From: Candidatus Roseilinea mizusawaensis
GTDB taxonomy: Bacteria; Chloroflexota; Anaerolineae; J036; Brachytrichaceae
Reading direction: 5' to 3'
Assembly (NCBI GenBank): GCA_016841965.1
Contig: JAEANN010000030.1
Span: 62,001-126,000, forward strand
Length of the DNA stretch: 64,000 nucleotides
This document shows, in pieces, positions 8,617-16,117 of the stretch. The translations under genes were made by a program, and so were the position numbers. A model generated the notes under the pieces. That model was not told the DNA's origin. It searched no databases and was given only the letters and a program-made list of their open reading frames with translations. Numbering within the stretch: the stretch's first letter is position 1; each line of letters starts with the position of its first letter.

Positions 8617-9174
8617 TTACTTCAAGCGCAGGGGCAAGCCGGCGGCGACGAAATAGACTTCATCGGCGAACTCTGCGACGCGCTGGTTGGCCCGGCCCAG
8701 CGCATCACGGTATGCCCGTGCGTAAGCGTTCTCCGGCACAACGCTCAGCCCCACTTCGTTGCTCACCACGATCCAGTCGCGGCCACTAGCGCGATATGCG
8801 TCTAGCAGCGCATCTGCCGTGTCAACCGCGCGATCCTCCACCTGGTCGGGAATCGTCTCGGACATGAACAACGCGCCGCTGATGAGCATGGACAGGCAAT
8901 CCAATAACACCATGTTGAGGTTGGGGTCATGCAGCGCGCGCAGAATGTCTGTGGCAGGGTCATCGCCGGCCACAAGCGTGCGCCACGCGGCGGGTCGCTG
9001 GGCGCGATGCCGTGCAATGCGCGCTTGCATCTCGGCGTCTGCGGCGACTTCGGGCGTCTCACGCAGGGTGGCCACGTACAGCACGGCATCACCGGCGCGG
9101 GTGATGGCAAGCGACTGCGCCAGCCGGCTCTTGCCGCTGCGCGCGCCGCCCAGGATAAAGGTCAGGCTGGACAT
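8617..9174 (-). CDS. cobU: Adenosylcobinamide kinase / adenosylcobinamide-phosphate guanylyltransferase
   Basis: The 185-residue protein matches the CobU/CobP family in length and layout. The P-loop GGARSGKS is at residues 9-16, and the C-terminal family signature NEVGLSVVPE is followed by YRDALGRANQ. CobU phosphorylates adenosylcobinamide and then transfers GMP to give adenosylcobinamide-GDP, the substrate of CobS, which is encoded at 12419-13186. Its start overlaps the end of the upstream CbiR-like gene by 13 bp, so the two are almost certainly co-transcribed. Together they would hydrolyse a scavenged cobamide and re-activate the released cobinamide. Confidence 0.95.
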   Translation of the reverse strand: MSSLTFILGGARSGKSRLAQSLAITRAGDAVLYVATLRETPEVAADAEMQARIARHRAQRPAAWRTLVAGDDPATDILRALHDPNLNMVLLDCLSMLISGALFMSETIPDQVEDRAVDTADALLDAYRASGRDWIVVSNEVGLSVVPENAYARAYRDALGRANQRVAEFADEVYFVAAGLPLRLK

Positions 9175-9980
9175 GATAAGACGCGATTGTACGATTCGAG
9201 CAGCGCCTCGCGGCTAGCAAAGAAGTCTGCCTCGCCAAACACCTCCAGCGTGAGCGTGCCGCGAAAGCCGGCCAGCGCGCGGATTACTGCGTCGAGTTGT
9301 GCCGGCGCCATGCGCGCCAGGCTGAGGTGGTCTTCGCGCCGGTCACCGGGGCCGTCGGCGCACCCGTGCAGGTGAACCACGCGCACGCGATCCGGCCCGC
9401 CATAGTCTTTAAGGTTGTTAAACTGCTTGCCCTGTTTCCACAGGTGGCCGATGTCGAGCGCTCGACTGATGGGCAGGGCGGCATAGATCGGCTCCAGATG
9501 CGCCGGATCGTAGTTCTCCAGGTTCTCCAGCGCCAGCAGTTCAGGCGACGCTACCCAGTGCAGGGCGGTTTCCACAGTGCGCATAGCCTGGTCGCGCCAG
9601 CCCGGCCGGCCCACGTCTGTCCCATCGAGATGAAACACGTAAGCGAATGGATCGAGCAGGCGCGTGATCTGGATGACTCGCTTGGCTATGCGCAATGACG
9701 GATGCAAGCCGTCCGTCTTGGGGTCGTGCCGCAGGTCGAGCGGCAGATGCACGGTGAAAGTGATGCCTGTCGCAGCGGCAATGCCGGCCATTGTTTCAAC
9801 AGTGGCCTGGTCGGGAAAGTTGCTCGGCCCGTTCTCTACCTCGAACAGCACCAGTTCGATGTCGTCCACCATCTGCTGTGTGGCCAGCCGTTCGACGTTG
9901 GTCAGCAGGTCTGCCTCGTACACGTACGATGTGCTGCCGAGTCGAAAGGGGGCGCCGATATGTGAAAGACATGTTGGCAT
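9162..9980 (-). CDS. CbiR-like cobamide-remodelling hydrolase (AP endonuclease 2/sugar isomerase fold)
   Basis: The protein has 272 residues from the ATG at 9980. It is a TIM barrel of the xylose isomerase/AP endonuclease 2 superfamily with likely metal and substrate strands at HIGAPFRLGSTSYVY, TVHLPLDLRHD, YVFHLDGTD, LALENLENYDP, ALDIGHLW and VVHLHGCADG. The RLGSTSYVY opening, the repeated His residues and overlap with cobU match CbiR, which cleaves cobamides to cobinamide phosphate so that the lower ligand can be replaced. The name is inferred from pattern and context. The longer ORF to 10223 adds a poor N-terminus upstream of the predicted transcription start, so I reject it. Alternative: an uncharacterised sugar isomerase/epimerase. 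Confidence 0.75.
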   Translation of the reverse strand: MPTCLSHIGAPFRLGSTSYVYEADLLTNVERLATQQMVDDIELVLFEVENGPSNFPDQATVETMAGIAAATGITFTVHLPLDLRHDPKTDGLHPSLRIAKRVIQITRLLDPFAYVFHLDGTDVGRPGWRDQAMRTVETALHWVASPELLALENLENYDPAHLEPIYAALPISRALDIGHLWKQGKQFNNLKDYGGPDRVRVVHLHGCADGPGDRREDHLSLARMAPAQLDAVIRALAGFRGTLTLEVFGEADFFASREALLESYNRVLSCPA

Positions 9981-9988
9981 GGGCGGCA

Positions 9989-10017
9989 CTATAATCTTAA
10001 GAACAGTCGCCTGCCAA
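9989..10017 (-). promoter_or_regulatory. Sigma70-type promoter for cbiR-cobU, probably leaderless
   Basis: On the minus strand TTGGCA (10012-10017) and TATAGT (9989-9994) are 17 bp apart. Transcription would begin near 9982, at or next to the ATG at 9980, so the mRNA would have almost no leader. No Shine-Dalgarno sequence precedes that ATG. Confidence 0.6.
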
Positions 10018-10161
10018 AAACTGATGCCGGAATAGCAGGTGAACCATGTGAGTGTCATGCTATTGTCTGGGCAGTGGACAAGGCAGATGGCAGTTCGCTC
10101 TCGCGCTGCGTCGCGTCCTCGCGGCGGCAGGGGACAAAGCCGATGAGCAAGGCGAAGGCCG

Positions 10162-10596
10162 CTATTGCCTGCGCCTGCGCGCACGCCGAGGCGGTTCCGA
10201 ACTGGGTGGGTAGTGTTGAGCATACTGCCGGTTGCGCGCTTCGTTCAGGGCGCTGGTTACGGGAACGCCAGCGCGCAGCAGCAGATATTCTGCCCAGCGC
10301 ACCTGACGGCGCTTGACGCAGAAGTACAAATCTTCACCGGCAATGCCACGATCCCACACCCGCACGCCGTGGCGCCGCAACAGCCGCTCGATATCGATGC
10401 CGCGCCAGGGCGAGTGACGCGAGACCCGAATGGTCGGGGCATTGTAGGCGGTGAGACAGGCCACGAACTCCGACAAGATGCCGGCTACCCCATTGCGGCG
10501 ATGAGCGCCGGCCCAGTCAGCGTTAAGGAAGGTGGACGCAACGCCTTCGATGCGGTCGATCAGGTCGAAATACGCCGGTAGATCGAATAGATTCAT
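10162..10596 (-). CDS. Hypothetical protein behind an SOS-like palindrome
   Basis: This is a 144-residue soluble protein of unknown family, read from the ATG at 10596 (the ORF could extend to 10638, but that part lies over the promoter). The sequence looks coding: FDLPAYFDLIDRIEGV at the start, a central HSPWRGIDIERLLRRHG, then VWDRGIAGEDLYFCV and RRQVRWAEYLLLRAGVPVT. It ends in a basic tail rich in Arg. The middle part (RHGVRVWDR, AEYLLLRAGVPV) loosely resembles short proteins that pair with phage or mobile-element functions, but I do not recognise the family. A promoter and a perfect GAAC-N4-GTTC palindrome lie directly upstream, which suggests DNA-damage control. Confidence 0.7.
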   Translation of the reverse strand: MNLFDLPAYFDLIDRIEGVASTFLNADWAGAHRRNGVAGILSEFVACLTAYNAPTIRVSRHSPWRGIDIERLLRRHGVRVWDRGIAGEDLYFCVKRRQVRWAEYLLLRAGVPVTSALNEARNRQYAQHYPPSSEPPRRARRRRQ

Positions 10597-10611
10597 CACA
10601 GGTTTGCTGCT

Positions 10612-10655
10612 TAGAACTTTTGTTCTATTGTAGCGCATGTCAGACGCCGGGTAAA
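10612..10655 (-). promoter_or_regulatory. Promoter with SOS (LexA/DinR-type) operator
   Basis: On the minus strand TTTACC (10650-10655), a 17-bp spacer and TACAAT (10627-10632) form a promoter. Overlapping and just downstream of the -10 box is the palindrome TAGAAC-TTTT-GTTCTA (10612-10627). The GAAC-N4-GTTC core is the Gram-positive LexA (DinR) box. A repressor bound here would block transcription of the 144-residue gene. The divergent gene at 10702 could share the region. Confidence 0.55.
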
Positions 10656-10701
10656 GTGATGAATATGCGCCCGCGCAACTGGACAGGGGGGCAGAGTCAG
10701 A

Positions 10702-11073
10702 GTGAGACAGGTGACATTAATTGGGCTGATCGTGCTTTTTTATGCCACCATCGTGCGCGTCCAGGAGTGGTTGACCGACAACGGCAGCGCGCTGGATATG
10801 ACCTCGTTTTTGGCCGGTATTGGTGTGACCGTTTTATTCGGCCTGATCTGGTTCAAGATCAATCACTGGTACGGCACGCTATCGAGCATGTCCAAACCGC
10901 AGTCGGTCAGCATGCAGACCCAACAGACGCCGGCGCGGGTCACCATAGGCTCGATTGCAGCGTTTTTCAAGCTGATTGTGTTTTTGTCGCTCATGGTGTT
11001 GCTTGCCGCCGTGCTGCTCCAGGATGAGTTTGGCGATTTGCTCCGTCAACTGTCCGAGGTCTCCCTGCGCTAA
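10702..11073 (+). CDS. Small two-helix membrane protein, hypothetical
   Basis: The 123-residue protein starts at a GTG (10702) inside an AG-rich stretch that may serve as ribosome-binding site. There is a short N-terminal hydrophobic helix (residues 4-20), a second at about 34-52 (FLAGIGVTVLFGLIWF) and a third hydrophobic segment near the C-terminus (about 87-106, FFKLIVFLSLMVLLAAVLL). Between them is a polar loop rich in Ser, Thr and Gln. I recognise no domain. It precedes the SPFH gene by about 200 bp on the same strand, so a shared membrane role is possible but unproven. Confidence 0.65.
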   Translation: MRQVTLIGLIVLFYATIVRVQEWLTDNGSALDMTSFLAGIGVTVLFGLIWFKINHWYGTLSSMSKPQSVSMQTQQTPARVTIGSIAAFFKLIVFLSLMVLLAAVLLQDEFGDLLRQLSEVSLR

Positions 11074-11270
11074 GGTGGATTGCTCCTTGCGCGGGAATGA
11101 GGTTTTCTGGCAGTTGCGACATGCAATTGCCCCAGGGCTGCGATACCTGCCCCAATTGCCATTTCCACTCACCCGTGGTACATTGCCGGCGTTTTCAGCA
11201 CACGTGTGGCGCAAGCGTCGCGCGCGTTCACTGCTGATCGTGTCAATTGCAGTTGCCAGGAGAATTAAGA

Positions 11271-12374
11271 ATGAGACCACAGTTGAAACCCGTCGTGTCA
11301 CGAAATGTTCCCGCCCTTCTGATTGTCGCCGGCGTCCTCGTCGTTGCCTTGGGCTTGTTCCTCATGAACACTCGGCTCTTCTACTTCATGGAGCGCGTCG
11401 AGCAACAGGAAGTGGGTGTGCGCTTCCGCGAGGGCCGCATCTATGAAATCGTCGGGCCGGGCATCTACTCGGACATCGGCCTGTACGTCGATCTCAAGCG
11501 CGTGTCCAGCACCGCCATTCCCTTCACGGTTCAGGACGATGAGATTATCACCAAGGACAAGCAGCGCTTGGGCCTGATTGTCAATGGCGACATCTTCCGG
11601 CCCAATCTAGAACAGGCCGAATTGCTGAAGTCGTTGTGGGCGCAATACAGCAGCATTTTTCTTGATGACGAGGTGGCGCGCCTGCGCGTGGAGGGGCTGG
11701 CCCGTCAGTCGATGAAAGTGTGCATTGGCGAGCGCACCTTCGACGATAACGTGATCGGCACGGCGCGCGATGTGCTGCGCGAGTGCATCGACACAGAGTT
11801 GAGCCGGCTGGCGCTGAATTACGGCCTGCAAATTAACAATGTCGTTGTCCCGAACATTGTGTTGTCGTCTGAGGTGCAGTCGGTGTTGGATGCTATCACC
11901 AAGAGCCGTCTGGACACCGAGAAGGCTGCGCAGGACAAGCTGAAAGCAGAAGCCGAAGCGCTGGCCGAGCAAGCCCGCCAGCGCGGCGAGGTTGCTGTAG
12001 CGCAGAGCCGCATTCAGGAGGAGACCAAGCAGCAGACCGTGCTCGCGCAACTGAATCAGGAAAAGCTGGCTGCGCAGCGCGCGGTCATCGAAGCGCAGAA
12101 GGCCAACGATCTTTTCTCGGCGCAGCAGGATTTGGCCATTGCCCAGGCGCAGGCCAAAGCGGCAGCCGAGAAGGCCAAGGCCGATCTGGCGCTGGAAATG
12201 GCCAAAGCCGCGATGTACGCTGCGTACCCCACCTATTTGCAATTGCAGATTGCACAGGCCAATGCCAGCGCCCTGACAGCGACGGATAAGATTATCTTTA
12301 CGCCGGAGGGCGCCACACCGACAATCGTGTTGCCCGGCCCCGGCATCGTGCCCACAGTGAACACCACGCCTTGA
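11271..12374 (+). CDS. SPFH/Band 7 (prohibitin-like) membrane protein
   Basis: The protein has 367 residues from the ATG at 11271, which follows an AGGAG site by eight bases. An N-terminal transmembrane helix (about residues 13-33) precedes the SPFH domain, beginning around EQQEVGVRFREGRIYEIVGPG and covering about residues 40-210. After this comes a long Ala/Glu/Gln/Lys-rich coiled coil (about 215-315, many EAEALAEQARQ-like heptads) and a short Pro/Thr tail. SPFH proteins form membrane-bound oligomeric cages or scaffolds that regulate proteases or organise lipids. No NfeD-type protease partner is next to it, so the client is unknown. Confidence 0.88.
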   Translation: MRPQLKPVVSRNVPALLIVAGVLVVALGLFLMNTRLFYFMERVEQQEVGVRFREGRIYEIVGPGIYSDIGLYVDLKRVSSTAIPFTVQDDEIITKDKQRLGLIVNGDIFRPNLEQAELLKSLWAQYSSIFLDDEVARLRVEGLARQSMKVCIGERTFDDNVIGTARDVLRECIDTELSRLALNYGLQINNVVVPNIVLSSEVQSVLDAITKSRLDTEKAAQDKLKAEAEALAEQARQRGEVAVAQSRIQEETKQQTVLAQLNQEKLAAQRAVIEAQKANDLFSAQQDLAIAQAQAKAAAEKAKADLALEMAKAAMYAAYPTYLQLQIAQANASALTATDKIIFTPEGATPTIVLPGPGIVPTVNTTP

Positions 12375-12418
12375 GTGCGCCGGCGCAGCCGCTGAGCCGG
12401 TGAGACGCGCAGCGCGTG

Positions 12419-13186
12419 CTATTGCGTCCCCGGCAGCATGGCCAGCGTCAGCAGACACACCAGTTCGGCCAGTTCGCACAGTGCGCCGTACACATCGCCG
12501 GTCAATCCGCCGCCCAGCCGGCCGGCTGCCCAGCGCCCGATGAACACCAGCGCGCCGAGCGCCGCGCCCAGCGCGATCATCGCCGGCCGGCCCAGTGCTA
12601 CGACCACGATCACGGCGGTGAGGGTCGCTGCGATGATCTGGGGCCGGCCCAGCCCGACGCGCATGGAAGCGCCCATGCCGCCGGGCCGCGCGTTTGGAAA
12701 GGCATAGACTGCCAGGGCCATCGTCCAGCGTCCGATCACCGGCGCCGCGATCAACCAGGCCGGCGCGATGCTGCCCAGCGCAGCCCATTTGCCCAGCAGC
12801 AACAGCGCAACGCCGGCCACTGCCCACGAGCCGGCGCGCGGATCCTTCATGATCTGCAGACGCCGCTCCGGCGTCGTGGTTGCCAGCAGCCCATCACAAG
12901 AATCGGCGAAACCATCGAGATGCAGCCCGCCGGTCAGCCCGACCCACGCGGCCAGCGTGATAAAGCGCCTCACGTCTGGTGGCAGGAACGTCATCGACGC
13001 CAGGCCGGCCAGCACCACGCCGATTGCCAGTCCCACCAGTGGGAACCAGGCAAAGATGCGCCCTGGCTTTTCGCTGCTGAACCAGCGCGACGGCAGCACG
13101 GTGAGAAAAGCGAATGCGCTGGCCGCGTCCCTCAGCGCGCCGACGAGGCCCGCCTGCGCTCGGCCCGAGCTGTTTGTCTGCGCCAT
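12419..13186 (-). CDS. cobS: Adenosylcobinamide-GDP ribazoletransferase (cobalamin synthase)
   Basis: This 255-residue polytopic membrane protein carries the CobS signature DGFADSCDGLLATTT followed by IMKDPRAGSWA, where the Asp residues bind magnesium. CobS joins adenosylcobinamide-GDP with alpha-ribazole (5'-phosphate) to make the complete cobamide in the inner membrane. It lies seven bases downstream of cobT on the same strand and ends 45 bp from the convergent SPFH gene. The substrate would come from CobU (8617-9174), which is in a separate transcription unit, so the nucleotide-loop pathway is split in this genome region. Confidence 0.95.
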   Translation of the reverse strand: MAQTNSSGRAQAGLVGALRDAASAFAFLTVLPSRWFSSEKPGRIFAWFPLVGLAIGVVLAGLASMTFLPPDVRRFITLAAWVGLTGGLHLDGFADSCDGLLATTTPERRLQIMKDPRAGSWAVAGVALLLLGKWAALGSIAPAWLIAAPVIGRWTMALAVYAFPNARPGGMGASMRVGLGRPQIIAATLTAVIVVVALGRPAMIALGAALGALVFIGRWAAGRLGGGLTGDVYGALCELAELVCLLTLAMLPGTQ

Positions 13187-13193
13187 GCGTGCG

Positions 13194-14255
13194 CTATGCT
13201 TCTTTGTTCGAGACGCCGGCCTCGGCGAAGGTGGCCATCTCGTCCAGCACCTTGCACGCCGCCTGGCAGATGGAGATGCCCAGCGCCGCGCCGGTGCCCT
13301 CGCCCAACCGCAAGTCCAGGTCGAGCAAGGGCTGCAACCTTAAATAGTCGAAGATGGCGCGGTGGCCGATCTCGACTGAACGATGCGCGGCAATCATGTA
13401 GTCGCGCGCAGCAGGGGCGAGGCTGGCTGCAATCAGCGCCGCCGCGCCGGAGATGAAGCCATCCACCACGACCGGCGTGCGCGCCGCTGCTGCGCCGAGC
13501 ATGACGCCGGCCAGCCCGCCAATCTCGAACCCGCCGACTTTGCTCAGCACATCCAGACCGTCTGCGGGGTTGGGTTGATGAAGCGCCAGGGCTGCCTCGA
13601 TCACGGCCACTTTGCGCGACAGGCCGGCATCGTCCACGCCGCTGCCACGGCCGGTCACCTCGCGCACGGGCCGGCCGGTGAAGATGGCTGTGATGGCGCT
13701 GGAGGGGGTCGTGTTGCCGATGCCCATCTCGCCGGTTCCCAGAATGTCGCAGCCGCGCGCGATGGCGGCTTGTGCGATGCGGATGCCGGCCTCGATGGAT
13801 TGGCGGGCCTGTTCGCGCGTCATGGCCGGCTCGACCGAAAAGTCGCGCGTGCCATAGCCGATCTTGTTCACGATCAGATCGTCGTTGGGCGGGAGATCGA
13901 CCGCGACGCCGAGATCGGCCACGATGACTTCTGCGCCGATATGCCGGGCCAGCACGTTGATGCCTGCGCCGCCGCGCAGGAAGTTCAACACCATCTGGGC
14001 GGTTACTTCGATCGGAAACGCGCTGACGCCCTTGCGGGCGATTCCGTGGTCGGCGGCGAGTGTGACGATGGCAGGCCGGCGCAGGGTGGGGCGGGGCTGG
14101 CCGGTGATTCCGGCGATCTGAATGGACAGCGCCTCCAGCCGGCCCAGACTGCCAGGCGGCTTGGTCAGCTCATTTTGCCGGGACCGGGCCGCTTGCATGG
14201 CTGGCTCATCGAGCGGTTGAACCGAGCGGATGGTGTTCTCAAGGTGTGTTGTCAT
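13194..14255 (-). CDS. cobT: Nicotinate-nucleotide:dimethylbenzimidazole phosphoribosyltransferase
   Basis: The protein has 353 residues, the usual CobT length. Family motifs are KPPGSLGRLE near the N-terminus, LAADHGIARKG, GTGEMGIGNTTPSS in the centre, and LRLGEGTGAAL near the C-terminus, which holds the catalytic Glu. CobT attaches the lower-ligand base to ribose phosphate from nicotinate mononucleotide, giving alpha-ribazole phosphate for CobS. With CbiR-like hydrolysis of imported cobamides, CobT would set which lower ligand the cell installs. The gene is separated from cobO by a 92-bp gap holding a heptamer array. Confidence 0.95.
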   Translation of the reverse strand: MTTHLENTIRSVQPLDEPAMQAARSRQNELTKPPGSLGRLEALSIQIAGITGQPRPTLRRPAIVTLAADHGIARKGVSAFPIEVTAQMVLNFLRGGAGINVLARHIGAEVIVADLGVAVDLPPNDDLIVNKIGYGTRDFSVEPAMTREQARQSIEAGIRIAQAAIARGCDILGTGEMGIGNTTPSSAITAIFTGRPVREVTGRGSGVDDAGLSRKVAVIEAALALHQPNPADGLDVLSKVGGFEIGGLAGVMLGAAAARTPVVVDGFISGAAALIAASLAPAARDYMIAAHRSVEIGHRAIFDYLRLQPLLDLDLRLGEGTGAALGISICQAACKVLDEMATFAEAGVSNKEA

Positions 14256-14285
14256 GTGTGATCCCTATGAAGTTGGTCTGTGCTT

Positions 14286-14327
14286 TCTGTCGTCTGTCGT
14301 CTGTTGTCTGTTGTCTGTTGTCTGATA
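14286..14327. repeat. Tandem array of six 7-bp units
   Basis: The gap between cobO and cobT holds TCTGTCG twice, TCTGTTG three times and a decayed unit TCTGATA. A few more TCTGTCG-like words follow after a short interruption (about 14340). It interrupts an otherwise tight cob operon. Confidence 0.85.
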
Positions 14328-14347
14328 TCTGCCTCCGCCGTCTGTCG

Positions 14348-14905
14348 TCAAAACTCAATGCCCGGCTGCGCCTTGATGCCCTGATCGCGGAGAGGATGTT
14401 TGACCAGCGTCATCTCGGTCACAAGGTCGGCGTAGTCGATAAGTTCGGGCGGCGCGTCGCGGCCGGTGATGATGAGGTGCAGAGAGGCCGGCTTGTTGGC
14501 GCGCAGCCACTCCACGACCGAACGCGCGTTCAGCCAGCCAAAGCTCATCAGATAAGTGAACTCATCGAGCAAGAAGATATCGTATTGCCCGCTAACGATT
14601 TTGGCCTGCGCCACTTCCCAGGCGTGCAGCGCTTTCGCTTGGGTGATGTCGATGTCGCGGCTGGTCCAGGTGAAGCCGTCTCCCATGGGAATGAGTTCGA
14701 TACCGATCTGTTTTGCGGCGCGAATCTCGCCAAAGTTGGCGTTCTCGTGTTTGAAGAATTGCACGCCGGCGACGCGCATGTTGCGGCCCCAGGCGCGTAG
14801 CAACACACCCAGGGCTGCGGTGGTCTTGCCTTTGCCGTGGCCGGTGTTCACGATCACCAAACCTTTTACCGGCTTGGATGCTGACTTGTCATTTGATTTG
14901 TTCAT
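14348..14905 (-). CDS. cobO: Cob(I)alamin adenosyltransferase, CobA/CobO type
   Basis: The protein has 185 residues from the ATG at 14905, whose ATGA overlaps the stop codon of the upstream methyltransferase-like gene. The longer ORF to 14974 runs inside that gene and is rejected. The P-loop [14 protein letters not shown] is near residue 20 and the C-terminus ends [16 protein letters not shown], diagnostic of the CobA/BtuR family. The enzyme transfers the adenosyl group from ATP to Co(I) corrinoid, giving adenosylcobalamin or adenosylcobinamide. It feeds CobU, CobS and adenosylcobalamin-dependent enzymes. The start is translationally coupled to the upstream gene. Confidence 0.95.
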   Translation of the reverse strand: MNKSNDKSASKPVKGLVIVNTGHGKGKTTAALGVLLRAWGRNMRVAGVQFFKHENANFGEIRAAKQIGIELIPMGDGFTWTSRDIDITQAKALHAWEVAQAKIVSGQYDIFLLDEFTYLMSFGWLNARSVVEWLRANKPASLHLIITGRDAPPELIDYADLVTEMTLVKHPLRDQGIKAQPGIEF

Positions 14906-15789
14906 GGTTTGAGCAACTCGCTGCACGTTGTTGATGTCAGTTGCGCGATGTGCGCCGGCGTGGTCCCGCAACATCCGCCGACGATGCTTGCGCCGGCTGC
15001 CAGCCAGCTCATGGCGGCCTGGGCGTAGGCTTCAGGTGTCACGCCGTGTGTCATGCTCCAGCCTGCTTCTTCCACATGTCCCGCGTTGGCGTATGCCCCA
15101 AGGCGCACCGGCGCGCTGCCAACTGCGTGGCGCAGGGCAAGCACTGCCTCGAATGTCTGCGCCACGGGGATGCAGTTCACCAACAGTGCTGCGGGTTTTA
15201 CTCTCAGCACAGCCTGGACGGCATCCCGCAGGCTATCCCCGCCTAGCAGATCGTTGCGCGGGTTGAGGGTGAAGCTGATCCATACCGGCAGGCCGGTCGC
15301 AGCAGCAGCGCGCGCCGCGACGGCTGCTTCGCGGGCGGTGTTCATGGTTTCGATAAGCAGTAAGTCGCAGCCGGCGTCGGCGAGATGGCGCGCCAGTTCA
15401 CCATGCTCGGCCTCCAGCTCGGCGTCGTTGGGGACCAGCCAGGGCGAGTAGCAATCTTCGACCGGCGCCATGCTGCCGGCAATCAGCGGATGGGTAGCGG
15501 GGTGCGCTGCGCGGAACTCGGCGACGGCCTGCCGCGCCAGGTCAACGGCCAGCAATGTCAGCTCGCGCGAGCGGCCGGCCAGGCCGGCCTGCGCCAGCGT
15601 GCGGAGATTGGTGCGGAAGGTATTAGCTGTGATAACGTGCGCGCCGGCGCGCAGATAGTCCAGGTGAATCTGCTTGACCACGTCTGGCGCGGCTAGCAAG
15701 GCATTGGCTGACCAGAGTGGCAGGCCGGTATCCATGCTGCGCCTATCCAGTTCTGTGCCCATTGCGCCATCTAGGATCGTGATCGCCAT
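14902..15789 (-). CDS. Homocysteine S-methyltransferase family protein
   Basis: This is a 295-residue single-domain Pfam 'S-methyl_trans' protein. The N-terminus [13 protein letters not shown], the stretch [12 protein letters not shown]-like ([11 protein letters not shown]) and the zinc-binding Cys residues in LLVNCIP and [12 protein letters not shown] are all present. Stand-alone members (MmuM/YagD) methylate homocysteine from S-methylmethionine or S-adenosylmethionine. The same domain also forms the first module of B12-dependent methionine synthase, and the position at the head of a cobalamin operon makes a corrinoid-linked methyl transfer worth considering. The rest of MetH is not seen here. 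The methyl donor cannot be told from sequence. Confidence 0.88.
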   Translation of the reverse strand: MAITILDGAMGTELDRRSMDTGLPLWSANALLAAPDVVKQIHLDYLRAGAHVITANTFRTNLRTLAQAGLAGRSRELTLLAVDLARQAVAEFRAAHPATHPLIAGSMAPVEDCYSPWLVPNDAELEAEHGELARHLADAGCDLLLIETMNTAREAAVAARAAAATGLPVWISFTLNPRNDLLGGDSLRDAVQAVLRVKPAALLVNCIPVAQTFEAVLALRHAVGSAPVRLGAYANAGHVEEAGWSMTHGVTPEAYAQAAMSWLAAGASIVGGCCGTTPAHIAQLTSTTCSELLKP

Positions 15790-16117
15790 GTGTCTGTGCT
15801 GATTTCCTGGCCGAAGCGTAGCACAACTTCAGCGCTGGTTAGGCCAGAGGCGATTCGTTCTGTTGAGTCATTGGCCGGTCTGCGCAGCGCAGTCCGGCTG
15901 ATTTGTCAATCTGTGCGCCGCGCCTACAATTAAAAGGGTTGACGTTCAGCGCGCCCCGCGCATTCCCAATTAGCTGTGGCGCACCGCACCCCATCAATCT
16001 ATGAAATGGTCGTTCGTAACTCGCACCAGTCCAGCGCTATGCCTGTCTGGTGAACGTTCCCGGCTCCGCTGGCGGAGTCTGCATGTGACATTGCTACACA
16101 TCTTGAAGGAGTCCTAA
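15790..16117. other. Divergent intergenic region (328 bp) between cob operon and acyl-CoA synthetase
   Basis: It holds a good plus-strand promoter at 15903-15930, an AAGGAG ribosome-binding site just before 16118, and about 180 bases of untranslated leader with a short GC-rich hairpin near 16065-16080. I looked for a cobalamin riboswitch on the minus strand and saw no B12-box-like core. No small ORF is convincing. Confidence 0.5.
15903..15930 (+). promoter_or_regulatory. Sigma70-type promoter of the acyl-CoA synthetase gene
   Basis: TTGTCA at 15903-15908 and TACAAT at 15925-15930 are 16 bp apart. Transcription would start near 15937, leaving a leader of about 180 bases. Confidence 0.6.

Noticed and set aside
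9981-10223. N-terminal extension of the CbiR-like protein
   Set aside because: It covers the predicted promoter and reads as non-coding sequence; the family domain starts right after ATG 9980.
12416-13456. 346-residue ORF on the plus strand
   Set aside because: It is antisense to cobS and cobT and very rich in Arg, Gln and His, as expected for a shadow.
15790-16117. Possible cobalamin riboswitch upstream of the cob operon
   Set aside because: I looked for the B12-box core on the minus strand and did not find it. A covariance-model search would decide.
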